Source: an uncultured Rubripirellula sp.
Lineage (GTDB): Bacteria > Planctomycetota > Planctomycetia > Pirellulales > Pirellulaceae
Reading direction: 5' to 3'
Assembly (NCBI GenBank): GCA_938045805.1
Contig: CALIBL010000048.1
Coordinates: forward strand, 30,304-94,303
Length of the DNA: 64,000 nucleotides
Shown here: positions 1 through 11,105 of the stretch, one piece after another
Layout of the letters: every line of letters starts with the position of its first letter
Numbering within the stretch: the first letter of the stretch is position 1
Program-made: the position numbers and the translations under genes
The notes under the pieces: generated by a model
What the model saw: the letters and a program-made list of their open reading frames with translations, nothing else
What the model was told of the DNA's origin: nothing
The model's database searches: none

Positions 1-3000
1 GCCCCAAGTGCCTCGTAAAAATCGATGCACAATCCAAGGATGCGATAACCGCTCGCATCATGGACTTCCCGATTGACTGCACGCTCTGGATTCTCGCCCC
101 CATCATTCGACGACAAAAGGGCGAGTTCAAAGACCTCTTTGAAGACCTACGGAAACAGGGGTATGTGCGAGCAAGGGTAGATGGAGAAACCATTCGACTT
201 GCAGAACCGCCACCACTTGATCGCCAAAAACGCCACGACGTTGAATTAGTGATTGATCGAATCACTCCAGACGACCGGGATCGCGGTCGAATTGTGGATG
301 CGATCACGACCGCTTTGAAGGTGGGCGAGACGACGCTTTTTGTCTCGGAATCTGATCCCAACTCACCCGAGTGTGGTAGTCCGAAACACGACCATCTTTT
401 CTCATCCCGCTACGCTTGCGGAACGTGTGGCCAGAGCTATCGAGCGCCAACTCCACAACTTTTCAGTTTCAACAGTCCCCAAGGCATGTGCGAAGCATGC
501 GACGGCCTTGGCCGACTCTACACATTCATTCCAGAAAAATTGGTTCCTGACGATCGACTCTCGGTCCGAAAGGGAGCCATTGAACTGCTTGGAAAATGGG
601 GCGACATCGGACGCCAACGGCGACAAGTCTACCGTCGATCCGCAGAACGGCTCGATAAAATACTCGACCTCGAGAAGGGCACCATGCTCGAGGCCAAGTG
701 GAAGGACTTAACTGACGAGGCCAAGAGGATTTGGCTTTGGGGCTACGAGGAACCTCTGTCATTTGATTGGCGAGGGGGACGCAGATCAAGAAAATTCAGC
801 GGTACCTTTGAAGGGTTCATCCCGGAGCTGATCGACAAGTACCGGAACACTCGAAATAAGATGCAGCAGAAGCATCTCGAGAAGTACATGGAAACCATGG
901 ACTGCCCCGACTGCCACGGCCGTCGACTCAACCCTCAAGCCTCAGCGGTCACACTGCGATCCAACTCCCAAGCCTACAAGCAACTGGCACAAGCACACGC
1001 CAGCGAAGAAACCAAACTGGACCTCACACTTCCTGAACTTTGTGAGTTATCTATCGAGCGTCTCGCTGCCTTCTTTGAAACGCTTGAACTAACGGCAACC
1101 GAGACCCTCATTGCTAGTGAGGCGCTCAAAGAGATTCGCCAACGCATTGGCTTCCTGATCGGTGTGGGACTCAACTACTTGACTCTAGGTCGAACCGCAC
1201 CGACCCTCTCAGGTGGTGAGTCGCAGCGGATTCGTCTGGCCGGACAAATTGGTAGCGGGTTATCCGGTGTCTTGTACATCCTCGATGAACCATCCATCGG
1301 ACTTCACGCCCGAGACAACGACCGCTTGATTGAAACACTGATCCAGCTTCGTGACGCGGGCAACACGCTAATCGTGGTGGAACACGATGAAGACACGATG
1401 CGTGCTGCGGACCGCATCATTGACTTCGGTCCCGGTCCTGGCATCAAGGGCGGAAAGGTCGTGGCAGCTGGATCACTGCAGGAGATCGAGAACAACCCTT
1501 CAAGCATTACTGGTCAATTCCTGACCGGCCAGCGATCAACACAAACCGCACGGCAACCTCGAAATGTAAAGGCGGCGAAAAAACTCGAGATCCACGGCGC
1601 TCGACACCACAATCTTAAAAACATTAAAGTCAGTATCCCTCTCGGGCTAATCACCTGCGTCACGGGCGTGTCTGGTAGCGGAAAGAGTTCGCTGATTGGT
1701 GGCATCCTTGAACCCGCACTCCGGAATGACCTAAACCACGCTGAATGCGAGGTCGGTGATCATGACAAAATCACAGGTGTTGAACACCTTGATAAGACGA
1801 TCGCCATCGATCAGTCACCAATCGGCCGAACCCCCAGAAGCAACCCGGCAACTTACGTCAAAGTTTTCGATGAGATTCGAAACCTGTTTGCAAAACTGCC
1901 TGAAGCAAAAACAAGAGGCTACACCGCAAGTCGCTTTAGCTTTAACGTTGATGGTGGTCGATGCTCAGCATGTGATGGCAATGGAGCCAACAAACTGGAG
2001 ATGGACTTTTTGGCTGACATTTGGGTCACCTGTCCGGTCTGCCAAGGAAAGAGATACAACCGCGAAACCCTCAACGTGACGTTCAAGGGTCATTCCATCG
2101 CCGATGTTTTAGAAATGGACATCGCGCAGGCATTGCAACTCTTCGAAAATGTTCCCAAGGTTGCAGACAAACTTCGAACGCTCGTCGATGTGGGACTCGA
2201 GTACCTGAAACTCGGTCAACCGTCCCCGACGCTCTCTGGAGGTGAAGCACAGCGAATCAAACTCGCGCGTGAATTGAGCAAAAAAGAGACGGGCAAGACG
2301 CTCTACGTGCTCGATGAACCGACGACCGGTCTGCACTTTGCCGATATCGCGATGCTACTGAAGGTCATTCAAGGACTGGCTGATCGTGGTAACACCATGG
2401 TGATCGTTGAACATAACTTGGATGTCATTAGGGCTGCTGACTGGATCATTGACCTTGGACCGGAAGGCGGTGCTGGGGGTGGCACCATCGTCGCAAAGGG
2501 CACCCCAAAAACCGTCGCCAAATCCCGAAAAAGCTACACGGCCAAAGCATTGGCGAAAACGCTGGGAAACCAAAGCAAGTCACACAAACAAACCTCAAAA
2601 CAAAACAACTCCAAGCAATCATCACCTCCTAAGTCACGAAACCATCTACTCGTGGAATCCGCGTCTGAACACAATCTCAAGTCGGTTGATGTTGAGATCC
2701 CTCGAGACGCCATGACCGTTTTCTGCGGACCAAGTGGAAGCGGTAAAAGTTCTCTCGCGATGGATACAATCTACGCAGAAGGCCAGCGTCGGTACGTTGA
2801 GTCACTCTCGTCCTATGCGAGACAGTTCATTGGTCAGGTTCAAAAACCTCGCGTCGAGCGTATCGAAGGTCTATCACCTTCAGTTGCACTGGAGCAGAAG
2901 AATCTCGGACACTCGCCTCGCAGTACCGTGGGAACGGTCACTGAAATTTACGATTACCTGAGAATTCTTCTTTCACGTTTGGGCACCATGCACTGCCCAG

Positions 3001-6000
3001 CCTGTCACTGCCCTGTGGGAACGCAAACGCCTGATCAAATCACAGAAAAGATTTTACAACTCCCAGAGCATACCAAAACGCTGCTGCTGGCCCCGATGCA
3101 GGTGCAACCCGGCGAAGCGTCAACATTGACTTGGCAAACACTTCGCGCAGCGGGATATACCCGCGTTCGAATCGATGGAGAAACCCATCCGCTTGAGAAT
3201 GCTCCGCCGCTTGACCCGCGAAAGAGGCAGCGTGTTCAGGTCGTCATCGATCGTTTAGTGATTCGTGAGAGTGAGCAGTCACGGATAAGCGATAGTGTGG
3301 AGCAAGCACTCTCGCTCGGCGTCGGTGAATTGCAACTGGCCATTGCCAACCAAGAACGCTCCGAGTCTGACTGGGACGAAATCAGTCACAGCCAGCACCT
3401 CGTGTGCGAACAATGCGGACGAAGCTTCCAAGAGCTAACTCCCCACCATTTTTCGTTTAACACTGCGATCGGCTGGTGCTCGGATTGCGAGGGATTGGGC
3501 ACGCAAACCGGAACCAATCCGACCGCACTGATCAGCAACGCTTCGGCTTCGCTGAGTGATGGTGCTGCTTTGCTTTGGCCCAACGTGGATGCCCGCTACT
3601 CGCGTGCGATGCTACGAGCGATGGAGCGTCAGTACGGCATCCCTACTGAGGTTCCGTTTGATGATTTGACGGTCGCTCAACGTCGGATTCTCTTTCGTGG
3701 ACTTGGTGACCGCTGGATCTCCGTTCACGCCTCGGATGTTCATGGTGAGCAACCCAGCAGCGCAGCGACACACAAACCAAGTCAAGGTGAAGCTCCGCTC
3801 TTTCGATTTCAATTCAAAGGCTTTTACCCCGCGTTAGATGAAGCATCTCGATTGAACCCAACTCTCCGCGGTCGACTGGAACAATTCACATCGGAAATCG
3901 ACTGCGCTGCGTGTGACGGATCGCGTCTTCGGGATGATAGTTCCGCAGTCACATTCCACGGACACACCATTGCCGATTTTGTTCAACTCCCATTGACGAA
4001 ACTGCTTGACGTGGTGAGCGCATGGAAACTCGATCGCCGACAGAAAAAGATCGCGGGAGAGTTAGTCAGAGAGATTAAATCAAGGGTGCAGTTTTTGCTC
4101 GACGTCGGTCTTGGATACCTCACGCTGCATCGAGGCGCGGCGACGTTGTCCGGCGGCGAAGCTCAAAGAATTCGCTTGGCTGCTCAATTGGGTAGCGGGC
4201 TCTGTGGTGTCCTGTATGTTCTTGATGAACCCACGATTGGACTACACCCTCGCGATAATCATCGCCTGATTAGCGCCATGCATCGACTCCGAGACTTGGG
4301 CAACACGCTTCTGGTGGTGGAACACGACCATGATGTGATCAATAGCAGTGATTACGTCTGCGACTTTGGTCCTCGAGCAGGTCGCCTCGGTGGACGAATT
4401 GTTGCACAGGGACCTCCCACTAAACTTTCACCTCTCGAAGACTCCGTCACCGGTGGATACCTCAATGGCACCAAGTCGATCCTCGTGCCGGCACAACGGC
4501 GCCCCGTCTATTCGCCCACCGGATCGGAGATGGTCAACTTTCTTCGAGTTAACGGTGCAAAAGAAAACAACCTAAAGAACATCGACTTGGATCTTCCACT
4601 CGGTGTCTTCACAGTCATCACCGGCCCTAGCGGAAGCGGTAAGAGCTCGCTCATCGAAAAGATTGTTTACCCGGCATTAGCTCGTAGACTACACCGTAGC
4701 CGCGTTCAAATTGGACGTCACGATGCAATTGAAGGCCTCCGTTACCTCAATAAGGTCATCCAAGTCGATCAATCACCACTGGGCAATAGCCCCTCAAGTA
4801 ACCCAGCCACCTACACAGGTTTATTCGACCACATCCGTCAAGCATTTGCTGAAACCCCTGATGCTGCTGAACGACGACTCACGGCACGACATTTTAGCTT
4901 CAATGTTGCCGCAGGTCGTTGCGAAACGTGCGAAGGCACAGGGCAGCTGAGAATCGAAATGCATTTCCTACCTGACGTGTGGGTAACCTGCGAAGAGTGT
5001 CAGGGGAAGCGATACAATGAGGAGATTCTCGAAGTACGACTGCACGGCAAGTCAATCGCTGAAGTACTTGAGATGCCATGTTCCGATGCACTTGAACTGT
5101 TCTCCAAGCACTCCAAGATCTCATCCATTCTTCAAACGCTCTGTGATGTTGGGCTCGATTACGTCAATTTGGGGCAGTCAGCCCCGACACTATCGGGTGG
5201 TGAGGCGCAGCGAGTCAAACTAGCCGCTGAACTCAGTCGCCCAGGAACTGGAAACACTCTCTACCTGCTCGATGAGCCGACGACCGGATTGCATTTTGAC
5301 GACATTCAAAAGCTACTTAATGTGCTCCAACGCCTCGTTGACCTTGGGAATACCGTGGTCTTAATTGAGCATAATCTGGATGTGATCAAATGCGCCGATT
5401 GGGTGATCGATATGGGACCTGAGGCTGGAACAGAAGGTGGAGAAATCATCTTTGCGGGGTCACCGGAAGCACTCGCCGCAACAGCACCAAAGCGGCGTTC
5501 GAAGAACTATTGCGGCAGTCATACGGCGCCTTTTCTCGCGCGAGTCCTGCCGGACTCGGAGCAGCCACGACGAACCAAGAAGGACCCGAAAAACCAAGTA
5601 CGAGAACTGCAAAAGACGTCGAAACCGAAACGCAAGAAAGCTCCCATCAAGTCCACTCAAAGTAATCCAAGCCCGACGCACCAACTCCAACCTTGGAAAG
5701 TGATTGGCAAAAAGTGGCACCTGCTTCCAAAAGGCTTTCCCACTGGTGCCAAACCAAATTGGAGTTTCGACCTGCTTGAGACCCTACTGCATGAACTCGA
5801 GAAACTCACCGGCGGTTCTCCAATCCAATGCGTTAGCGAAAAAGCTCTCGGCTTCAATCTTCCCAACCCAGAGACCGATGCCCACTCGCCAAAATCTCCG
5901 GTAATTGTCGAAACCAAACACATCGTCTCTCTCAGGATTCTATTTCTGGGGGATCTCACTCAACTCGACCAAGAACTGATCGCCAAACAGAAGGTTCCGT

Positions 6001-6134
6001 GCCGGATCGTCGAAGAAAGTAATACCGATGCCCCCCATCGAGGCCAGAGCTTGGAAATCGAACTGACCGATGCGAAACAACTGCGCAGCCGATACCTAAA
6101 GTCACTTTTTAAGGCGTATTTTGACGTTCGGTAA
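1..6134 (+). CDS. uvrA: Tandem double UvrA excinuclease ABC subunit (5' partial)
   Basis: DNA-damage recognition ATPase of nucleotide excision repair. The frame is open from base 3 with a CPKC motif, so the true start lies upstream; by comparison with E. coli UvrA about 118 residues, including the first Walker A, are missing. Two complete UvrA copies follow. Copy A has ABC signatures LSGGESQR (about 1207) and LSGGEAQR (2229), Walker [10 protein letters not shown] (1665-1691) and all CxxC zinc pairs. Copy B restarts near 2640 with Walker [10 protein letters not shown] (2727-2753 and 4623-4649), [19 protein letters not shown], signatures near 4146 and 5190, and its own CxxC pairs. A Lys/Gln/Ser linker (2560-2640) joins them. 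Ordinary UvrA is about 940 residues and works as a dimer; this reads as a covalent dimer of more than 2100 residues. After a basic linker (5560-5690), a further ~150-residue C-terminal domain is unrecognised. Confidence 0.95.
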   Translation, partial: PKCLVKIDAQSKDAITARIMDFPIDCTLWILAPIIRRQKGEFKDLFEDLRKQGYVRARVDGETIRLAEPPPLDRQKRHDVELVIDRITPDDRDRGRIVDAITTALKVGETTLFVSESDPNSPECGSPKHDHLFSSRYACGTCGQSYRAPTPQLFSFNSPQGMCEACDGLGRLYTFIPEKLVPDDRLSVRKGAIELLGKWGDIGRQRRQVYRRSAERLDKILDLEKGTMLEAKWKDLTDEAKRIWLWGYEEPLSFDWRGGRRSRKFSGTFEGFIPELIDKYRNTRNKMQQKHLEKYMETMDCPDCHGRRLNPQASAVTLRSNSQAYKQLAQAHASEETKLDLTLPELCELSIERLAAFFETLELTATETLIASEALKEIRQRIGFLIGVGLNYLTLGRTAPTLSGGESQRIRLAGQIGSGLSGVLYILDEPSIGLHARDNDRLIETLIQLRDAGNTLIVVEHDEDTMRAADRIIDFGPGPGIKGGKVVAAGSLQEIENNPSSITGQFLTGQRSTQTARQPRNVKAAKKLEIHGARHHNLKNIKVSIPLGLITCVTGVSGSGKSSLIGGILEPALRNDLNHAECEVGDHDKITGVEHLDKTIAIDQSPIGRTPRSNPATYVKVFDEIRNLFAKLPEAKTRGYTASRFSFNVDGGRCSACDGNGANKLEMDFLADIWVTCPVCQGKRYNRETLNVTFKGHSIADVLEMDIAQALQLFENVPKVADKLRTLVDVGLEYLKLGQPSPTLSGGEAQRIKLARELSKKETGKTLYVLDEPTTGLHFADIAMLLKVIQGLADRGNTMVIVEHNLDVIRAADWIIDLGPEGGAGGGTIVAKGTPKTVAKSRKSYTAKALAKTLGNQSKSHKQTSKQNNSKQSSPPKSRNHLLVESASEHNLKSVDVEIPRDAMTVFCGPSGSGKSSLAMDTIYAEGQRRYVESLSSYARQFIGQVQKPRVERIEGLSPSVALEQKNLGHSPRSTVGTVTEIYDYLRILLSRLGTMHCPACHCPVGTQTPDQITEKILQLPEHTKTLLLAPMQVQPGEASTLTWQTLRAAGYTRVRIDGETHPLENAPPLDPRKRQRVQVVIDRLVIRESEQSRISDSVEQALSLGVGELQLAIANQERSESDWDEISHSQHLVCEQCGRSFQELTPHHFSFNTAIGWCSDCEGLGTQTGTNPTALISNASASLSDGAALLWPNVDARYSRAMLRAMERQYGIPTEVPFDDLTVAQRRILFRGLGDRWISVHASDVHGEQPSSAATHKPSQGEAPLFRFQFKGFYPALDEASRLNPTLRGRLEQFTSEIDCAACDGSRLRDDSSAVTFHGHTIADFVQLPLTKLLDVVSAWKLDRRQKKIAGELVREIKSRVQFLLDVGLGYLTLHRGAATLSGGEAQRIRLAAQLGSGLCGVLYVLDEPTIGLHPRDNHRLISAMHRLRDLGNTLLVVEHDHDVINSSDYVCDFGPRAGRLGGRIVAQGPPTKLSPLEDSVTGGYLNGTKSILVPAQRRPVYSPTGSEMVNFLRVNGAKENNLKNIDLDLPLGVFTVITGPSGSGKSSLIEKIVYPALARRLHRSRVQIGRHDAIEGLRYLNKVIQVDQSPLGNSPSSNPATYTGLFDHIRQAFAETPDAAERRLTARHFSFNVAAGRCETCEGTGQLRIEMHFLPDVWVTCEECQGKRYNEEILEVRLHGKSIAEVLEMPCSDALELFSKHSKISSILQTLCDVGLDYVNLGQSAPTLSGGEAQRVKLAAELSRPGTGNTLYLLDEPTTGLHFDDIQKLLNVLQRLVDLGNTVVLIEHNLDVIKCADWVIDMGPEAGTEGGEIIFAGSPEALAATAPKRRSKNYCGSHTAPFLARVLPDSEQPRRTKKDPKNQVRELQKTSKPKRKKAPIKSTQSNPSPTHQLQPWKVIGKKWHLLPKGFPTGAKPNWSFDLLETLLHELEKLTGGSPIQCVSEKALGFNLPNPETDAHSPKSPVIVETKHIVSLRILFLGDLTQLDQELIAKQKVPCRIVEESNTDAPHRGQSLEIELTDAKQLRSRYLKSLFKAYFDVR

Positions 6135-6339
6135 AAAACCGCAAAGTGACCTCAAAACCAGAGTCCAAATCAGCACTACAGCGATATACTAGCCGTATCG
6201 TGGTCGGCACCGCTAAATTGTTGTTGGCGGCATCAAGCGAGCCTGTGGCCGATGATCGTCGCGGGTTTGACAATCCTGAGACTTCAATGACCGTGGGCTT
6301 TCAATCACCTTGAGCCTAAGCACCGAAGAGGGAATCTGC

Positions 6340-7083
6340 ATGAGTGAATACGACGTGTTCAGCGATGACTTTTACGTCACCATGAACCTCGCGACCGAAA
6401 TGGACTTACCACAAGGTCGAGAGTCTGTTCTGCACTACTTCGAGCAGATCCGCCGTCGATTCCCGAAAATGCAGAATTTCTACTCCCGAGAGAAATCTGA
6501 GTTTGTTCTTGAAGAGGAGAAGGAGGCGGGTGCTTATCGTTGGGTTTCACTCGAGAAGAAGCGAGTCAACAGCGGAGTGGTCAACCCCGACTCATACGAT
6601 GGCGCTATTGAGCAACATCGCGACGTGCTTGAGCTTGTCCCATTTGAACTGTCAATTAGCCCGCTGGATTGCGAATCACTGAGTTTGATGTTTGGGTTCG
6701 ATTTTGCTTTTCGCGGAAATCATAACGAGCTTCTCATGGAGGCCATTGGCGTCTCCCCCGGCCTCGAACCGCTGATGTCCGCTCCGAATACGAAACTACT
6801 TTCGGCGGAGCCATCTCTGCAGTTTGCACTCGATCAGGATTGTCGCACCCAATGTCGTGTTAGCTTCGAAACTCGTACTACCGCGTACCAAGTGCGAACC
6901 GATGACTTCGGAGAGGACCAACTGAGTGTCTACTTAACGGTACGCCGTTACGATAGCTTGGATGCGAATGAATCCTACGCGGACGAACTAATGCGGCTCT
7001 CGGCCTTCGGTCGTGATTTAGTAGATGACTACTTGGTCCCCAATGTGCTGCGACCACTCCAGCAAGCGATTTCATTGCGGTGA
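6340..7083 (+). CDS. Conserved-looking hypothetical protein, 247 aa
   Basis: No family recognised. The protein is soluble, acidic, without signal peptide or membrane segment. An upstream in-frame TTG at 6310 exists, but the ATG at 6340 is preceded by GAGGGAA at 6328-6334 with good spacing, so I chose it. The sequence has a helical start (LHYFEQIRRRFPKMQNFY), a middle segment WVSLEKKRVNSG, and a C-terminal part with alternating hydrophobic residues typical of beta strands. Its general layout (whole-length, no low complexity, ~250 aa) suggests a real structured protein. It stands alone between uvrA (same strand, 205 bp upstream) and a convergent phosphoesterase 95 bp downstream. Function unknown. 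Confidence 0.75.
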   Translation: MSEYDVFSDDFYVTMNLATEMDLPQGRESVLHYFEQIRRRFPKMQNFYSREKSEFVLEEEKEAGAYRWVSLEKKRVNSGVVNPDSYDGAIEQHRDVLELVPFELSISPLDCESLSLMFGFDFAFRGNHNELLMEAIGVSPGLEPLMSAPNTKLLSAEPSLQFALDQDCRTQCRVSFETRTTAYQVRTDDFGEDQLSVYLTVRRYDSLDANESYADELMRLSAFGRDLVDDYLVPNVLRPLQQAISLR

Positions 7084-7178
7084 GTCACTTTGGATCGAGC
7101 GTAGTCGCGTAGCACTACCGAGGCGGCGTTCAGCTTGAACTCATAAGGGTGAGCGTCAATCTGCTGTAGCAACCTGAA

Positions 7179-7934
7179 TCATTTTCCCTCGCGTAGGCGA
7201 TGACCTAGAAAATCATCAAGTTCCGTAATTGACTCGATCAGCTTCACCGTCTTTTCAACGTCGTACTGCACCCGCCTGAACGTGATCGACTCTTGATCAA
7301 AAATCACGTAGCAGCTTCGCGAGTCGCCATCGCGAGGTTGGCCAACGCTGCCAACGTTAATCATGTAGCTCTGCTGATCTCCAACGAGTGAAAATCGGTC
7401 CCCCAACTCCGTTGGCCGACTGAAACGGTGATCCGCAGAGAAAACACCGGGAACGTGCGTGTGTCCCTGGAAGCACAGTCTCGAAAAGAGAGAGAATAGC
7501 TTGTCCATTTTTTTCGGATTCTGAACATCTTCAGGAAAGACGTATTCATTGGTGGGCCCCCGAGGCGAACCGTGCACAAACACAACACCCTCCTCCTGAA
7601 TCACCCTAGGCATCTCGCACAAGTACTCCATCCGCCGATGGGCAGCCTCCGCCCCATCGCTCGGTGCCTGAAGCTGTTCGCGTGTCCAAAAAATTGCGCG
7701 CTCCGCAGTAACGTTAAACCCCTCAGGATCAAACAACGCACTGCTATCGTGATTACCTAGAATGGAAAACTCAAACTCCATCACGCGATCAAGACATTCA
7801 TTGGGATTGGGGCCGTAACCAATGACATCTCCCAAGGAAACGATCCGATCCACCTCGAAACGCTCGATATCTTCGAGGACCGCCTCGAGCGCTGGTAGAT
7901 TACCGTGAATATCGCTAACGATTGCTGTTTTCAT
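7179..7934 (-). CDS. Calcineurin-like metallophosphoesterase (paralogue 1)
   Basis: Predicted cytosolic binuclear-metal phosphoesterase of the YfcE/ApaH-like MPP superfamily, 251 aa. All metal ligands are visible in order: SDIHGN near residue 8, GDVIGYGPNP near 35, GNHD near 60, FVHGSPRGP near 120 and GHTHVP near 155. The substrate cannot be told from sequence; family members hydrolyse phosphodiesters, nucleotides or phosphoproteins. The neighbour 84 bp upstream on the same strand is a close paralogue of the same length and motif spacing, so the pair arose by tandem duplication and is probably cotranscribed. Start is ATG at 7934. Confidence 0.9.
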   Translation of the reverse strand: MKTAIVSDIHGNLPALEAVLEDIERFEVDRIVSLGDVIGYGPNPNECLDRVMEFEFSILGNHDSSALFDPEGFNVTAERAIFWTREQLQAPSDGAEAAHRRMEYLCEMPRVIQEEGVVFVHGSPRGPTNEYVFPEDVQNPKKMDKLFSLFSRLCFQGHTHVPGVFSADHRFSRPTELGDRFSLVGDQQSYMINVGSVGQPRDGDSRSCYVIFDQESITFRRVQYDVEKTVKLIESITELDDFLGHRLREGK

Positions 7935-8018
7935 CCCAGTGATCTCGGCGTCCCTGCTTGATTCGACCTACAAAATGAATTTAGACAACGATCTCAAATT
8001 CCGTTTCCGTTTTAACGC

Positions 8019-8777
8019 TTACCGTCCATGCTTAAGCCGATCGCCCAGTGCGTCGGACAGCTCAGCCTCAGCGTAGATCTTACTCGCGGTCTTTTCGATG
8101 TCGTATTCTACGCGACGATAGGTGATTGTTTTCGCATCGGTATCCAAGATGGCGTAGCAGGAACGATTGTCATCATCTCGGGGCTGACCAACACTTCCCA
8201 CATTAGCCAGCACTTTCTCTCCAGTGAGTTGATAAACGTAATCGAACTCATCGGGAGACAGGAACTCGCAACCTGTCGTAAAAACACCTGGCAGATGGGT
8301 ATGCCCCATGAAGCAATAGTTGGTGACCTTACCGAAAAGGATTTCCATTTTCCTTTGATCAAAGACAAATTCCGGGAACACATACTCATTGGTCGGGTCA
8401 CGTGGCGAACCATGAACGAATTTGAATTCACCCTCATCCACTTGGCGAGGCAACTCACCTAAAAAATCCCATCTTCCATTGACGATATTCGGAGATCCGG
8501 GCCCACTGTCGAGCCGATCTCGTGTCCAATAGATGGCCTGCAACGCCATTGGATTAAATCCATCTGGATCAAAGAGGGCAGCTTGGTCATGATTACCGAG
8601 GATGGTCGCTTTGCATCGTTGCATGACTAAATCCAAACATTCGCATGGATTGGGACCGTAACCGATGATATCACCGAGGCAGTATATTTCGTCTACCGAC
8701 GAGCGTTGAATATCCTCCAAGACTGCCTCGAGGGCCTCGAGATTCCCGTGAATATCGCTGATGAGAGCTCGTTTCAC
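8019..8777 (-). CDS. Calcineurin-like metallophosphoesterase (paralogue 2)
   Basis: Second copy of the tandem phosphoesterase pair, 252 aa. Motifs are SDIHGN, LGDIIGYGPNPCECLD, ILGNHDQAALFDPDGFNP, HGSPRDPTNEYVFPE and GHTHLPGVF, matching the downstream paralogue almost position for position, whereas the C-terminal thirds and charged surface segments differ more. The start is GTG at 8777, with GGGA about 10 bases upstream. It is divergent from tsaB (106 bp between starts), so the promoter region 8778-8883 is shared. Substrate unknown. Confidence 0.9.
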   Translation of the reverse strand: MKRALISDIHGNLEALEAVLEDIQRSSVDEIYCLGDIIGYGPNPCECLDLVMQRCKATILGNHDQAALFDPDGFNPMALQAIYWTRDRLDSGPGSPNIVNGRWDFLGELPRQVDEGEFKFVHGSPRDPTNEYVFPEFVFDQRKMEILFGKVTNYCFMGHTHLPGVFTTGCEFLSPDEFDYVYQLTGEKVLANVGSVGQPRDDDNRSCYAILDTDAKTITYRRVEYDIEKTASKIYAEAELSDALGDRLKHGR

Positions 8778-8883
8778 TACAATTTCCCGTAATATGTTCG
8801 TAGCACCGCCACCGGGTCATTAACCCCGGACGCCCGAAATCGTATGGGGCACCAATTTTTCCTCGGAACTTCCTGAGAAAATT

Positions 8884-9777
8884 ATGACAGATGCAATCGC
8901 TGCTGACCATCGCACTCCAAAACTCCAGCTCGCTATTGAAACCACGGGTCGGTGTGGCTCCATCGCGATTCTCAGGGGCCAGGAAGTCCTCCAAGCGACG
9001 AACCTACCGGAGACCACGCGAACAGCCGCCTCGCTGGCAGTTTACCTCGACGAAATACTAGGCCGTCACCGAGACGGATCACAGCCCATCGAACTCGTAT
9101 CGGTTGCAGACGGACCCGGATCCTTTACCGGTCTTCGAATCGGTGTGACCACAGCGAAATCCCTCTGCTACGCACTCAAAGTCCCCTTGGTGGCCGTCGA
9201 CTCACTCGCTGCGGTCGCCACTGCAGTCTTTCACGACAATATCGAGGCGCAATCGGTTTGCGTCGGACTTGATGCCTACCGACAGCAAGTATTTGCAGGT
9301 TGTTTCGGGCGGAGCGAACTGCTGGGCACCCCAGATCGTCTCGCCCCGAACTGGACGCCGCATCCGCCTCAGGTCAAAGTCCTCAGTGCTTCACAGTGGG
9401 AAGCTTTCCTGTCCGAGTTAGGGCAGGCCAACAACAGGGAAACGACAGCGGATGGAATAGGTTCCACCACCGACTTGCGCTCGATCAATCCAACAGAATT
9501 AAACGCCGGGGTAACTCAGTTTCGAAGCGATACTCAAGCATTTCCTCCTGCAGGGATCTCCGCTAGCGCGCGCGAGCAATGGTTTGCCGCTGGCGATGAA
9601 AAACCGTTTCAGCAATCGCGACTAACGATGCTCCGCAGACGCTGCGATGCGATTGGTGTCGGCTTGCTTGCGGCTCGAGCCTTCAAACAGGGTCTCACCA
9701 CCGATCCACTTGCATTGATCCCTCGATATCTCAAACCGAGCGCTGCCGAGGAAAAAGCACAACAGGAACCCGCGTGA
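8884..9777 (+). CDS. tsaB: tRNA threonylcarbamoyladenosine biosynthesis protein TsaB
   Basis: TsaB is the non-catalytic ASKHA-fold partner of TsaD in formation of t6A at position 37 of ANN-decoding tRNAs. The N-terminus LAIETTGRCGSIAIL is the typical TsaB opening, followed by ETTRTAASL and the diagnostic GPGSFTGLRIGVTTAKSL with VDSLAAVA. The C-terminal half is longer than in E. coli TsaB (297 versus about 231 aa), mainly through an insertion near residues 175-235 without recognisable motifs. The gene starts at ATG 8884, is divergent from the phosphoesterase pair, and converges with the glycosyltransferase gene with only 11 bp between. Confidence 0.92.
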   Translation: MTDAIAADHRTPKLQLAIETTGRCGSIAILRGQEVLQATNLPETTRTAASLAVYLDEILGRHRDGSQPIELVSVADGPGSFTGLRIGVTTAKSLCYALKVPLVAVDSLAAVATAVFHDNIEAQSVCVGLDAYRQQVFAGCFGRSELLGTPDRLAPNWTPHPPQVKVLSASQWEAFLSELGQANNRETTADGIGSTTDLRSINPTELNAGVTQFRSDTQAFPPAGISASAREQWFAAGDEKPFQQSRLTMLRRRCDAIGVGLLAARAFKQGLTTDPLALIPRYLKPSAAEEKAQQEPA

Positions 9778-9788
9778 TCCTGAAAGGG

Positions 9789-10985
9789 TTAAACCATCTC
9801 TCGCAGTTGCCGAGTCAAATCCGGAAACGCCGCTCGTACACGCGTCCAATTTGGGATCGCCTTGGTGCCACCCGGATCATTCCGAAAGACGTCAGCGGCC
9901 TTGGTGATGCAGTCCGCGAATCCGTCAATTGCCAGCTCTTCACCGTGACGATCATAGGCAAGATCGTTCACAATCGCATCGGCCGCATACTGGCGAACGC
10001 AGTTCTGAGCAACGCGAGTGTATGAGGCGCGGAGGGTATCGAGCGTCGAAGGGCTCAGTTCCGTACCTTGACTTGCCAGCGTCCGGTAAATCGTTGTCAA
10101 AATATCCACGGCCATGCGCATCAATCCGGCCTTAGGATCATCAAGTGATAAGGTCTGATGCTTGTGCTCATACAAGCGGCAAAGATCTGTTTGGCAGACC
10201 CGCTTGAGCGATGTATTCCGATAGACTTCAGCCAGGGTACCGACCTCGAGTCCCCAATCGCTCGGAATGCGATTCGTCCGAGCCAGGTTTCGTGTGAGCG
10301 AGAATTCGCCCGAGAGCGGGTATCGAAAACCGCCAAGAAAACGAACAAACTCGCTACTTGGAAAGACGGTCGATAAAGCACGAATTAGTGGGGTCACTAG
10401 CAATCGCACGACTCTTCCGTGCATCCGATCCGTCACGCGAGCGTAGTAGGCCTTACAAAACTCAAAGTCAATTGCCGGATGGACCATTGGTAGACACAGA
10501 CGCGCAAGCAAAAACCGGTCATAGTCCACGATATCACAGTCATGCAAAACGAAAGTGCTCAATCGCGGATCATCGAGCAGGTAGCCAAACGCTGTCCAAA
10601 CACTCCGGCCTTTTCCCGGTGTAGAAACCGCAATCCCATTATCAATCAACTCACCATAGATCGATTGAATCTCAGGCCCATCCGTCCAAAGCACTTTGGC
10701 GCGATCCCCCAGCGGCTGAATCTTGGCGACCGTCTCTTCATAGTCTGTACGCTCCGGTGCTACGCCCAAAGTCACGACAATGGTGTCGATATAATCCGCT
10801 TCGACCAAATGTTCGACGATCTGCCCAAATGGCTCGGCACGCATATCGCCGGCAGTCACCGGCAGCACCAGTCCGATTGGGTGATCCTTTGTCGCCTCAC
10901 GTAGCATCGCTTCAAGACGATCAAGTGTTCCCGTCTGCAAATCATGAATCGTCGTAACTAAATCATGCTGATAAAAATCAGGCAT
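9789..10985 (-). CDS. GpgS-like glycosyltransferase (GT81)
   Basis: Predicted retaining glycosyltransferase resembling glucosyl-3-phosphoglycerate synthase, which makes the precursor of glucosylglycerate-type compatible solutes or polysaccharide primers. The 398-residue protein shows LVLPVTAGD, the nucleotide-binding segment GKGRSVWTAFGYL, a DxD-like HDCDIVDYD and, most telling, PLSGEFSLTR...WGLEVGTLAEVYR followed by LCRLYEHKHQTLS, which parallels the C-terminal acceptor region of mycobacterial GpgS. No membrane segment is visible. ATG at 10985. No companion phosphatase (GpgP) is adjacent, so pathway assignment is inferred; mannosyl-phosphoglycerate synthase is the main alternative. Confidence 0.75.
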   Translation of the reverse strand: MPDFYQHDLVTTIHDLQTGTLDRLEAMLREATKDHPIGLVLPVTAGDMRAEPFGQIVEHLVEADYIDTIVVTLGVAPERTDYEETVAKIQPLGDRAKVLWTDGPEIQSIYGELIDNGIAVSTPGKGRSVWTAFGYLLDDPRLSTFVLHDCDIVDYDRFLLARLCLPMVHPAIDFEFCKAYYARVTDRMHGRVVRLLVTPLIRALSTVFPSSEFVRFLGGFRYPLSGEFSLTRNLARTNRIPSDWGLEVGTLAEVYRNTSLKRVCQTDLCRLYEHKHQTLSLDDPKAGLMRMAVDILTTIYRTLASQGTELSPSTLDTLRASYTRVAQNCVRQYAADAIVNDLAYDRHGEELAIDGFADCITKAADVFRNDPGGTKAIPNWTRVRAAFPDLTRQLREMV

Positions 10986-11069
10986 CGGCCGGTGACCCTT
11001 TCTTCGGCAAGGAAATTGTGCGGTGACCCCACTACCCTAGCCGCAATCACGCTCTCCGAGAACTCCGCT

Positions 11070-11104
11070 GGTGTGATCCCGCGAAAGAGGGGTGAATTCA
11101 CACC
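11070..11104 (-). terminator. Stem-loop at 3' end of ZIP gene
   Basis: GGTGTGA (11070-11076) pairs with TCACACC (11098-11104), and inside it ATCCC pairs with GGGGT. It lies immediately after the stop of the zinc transporter gene. There is no clear T run on the minus strand, so termination is only a suggestion. Confidence 0.35.
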
Positions 11105-11105
11105 A

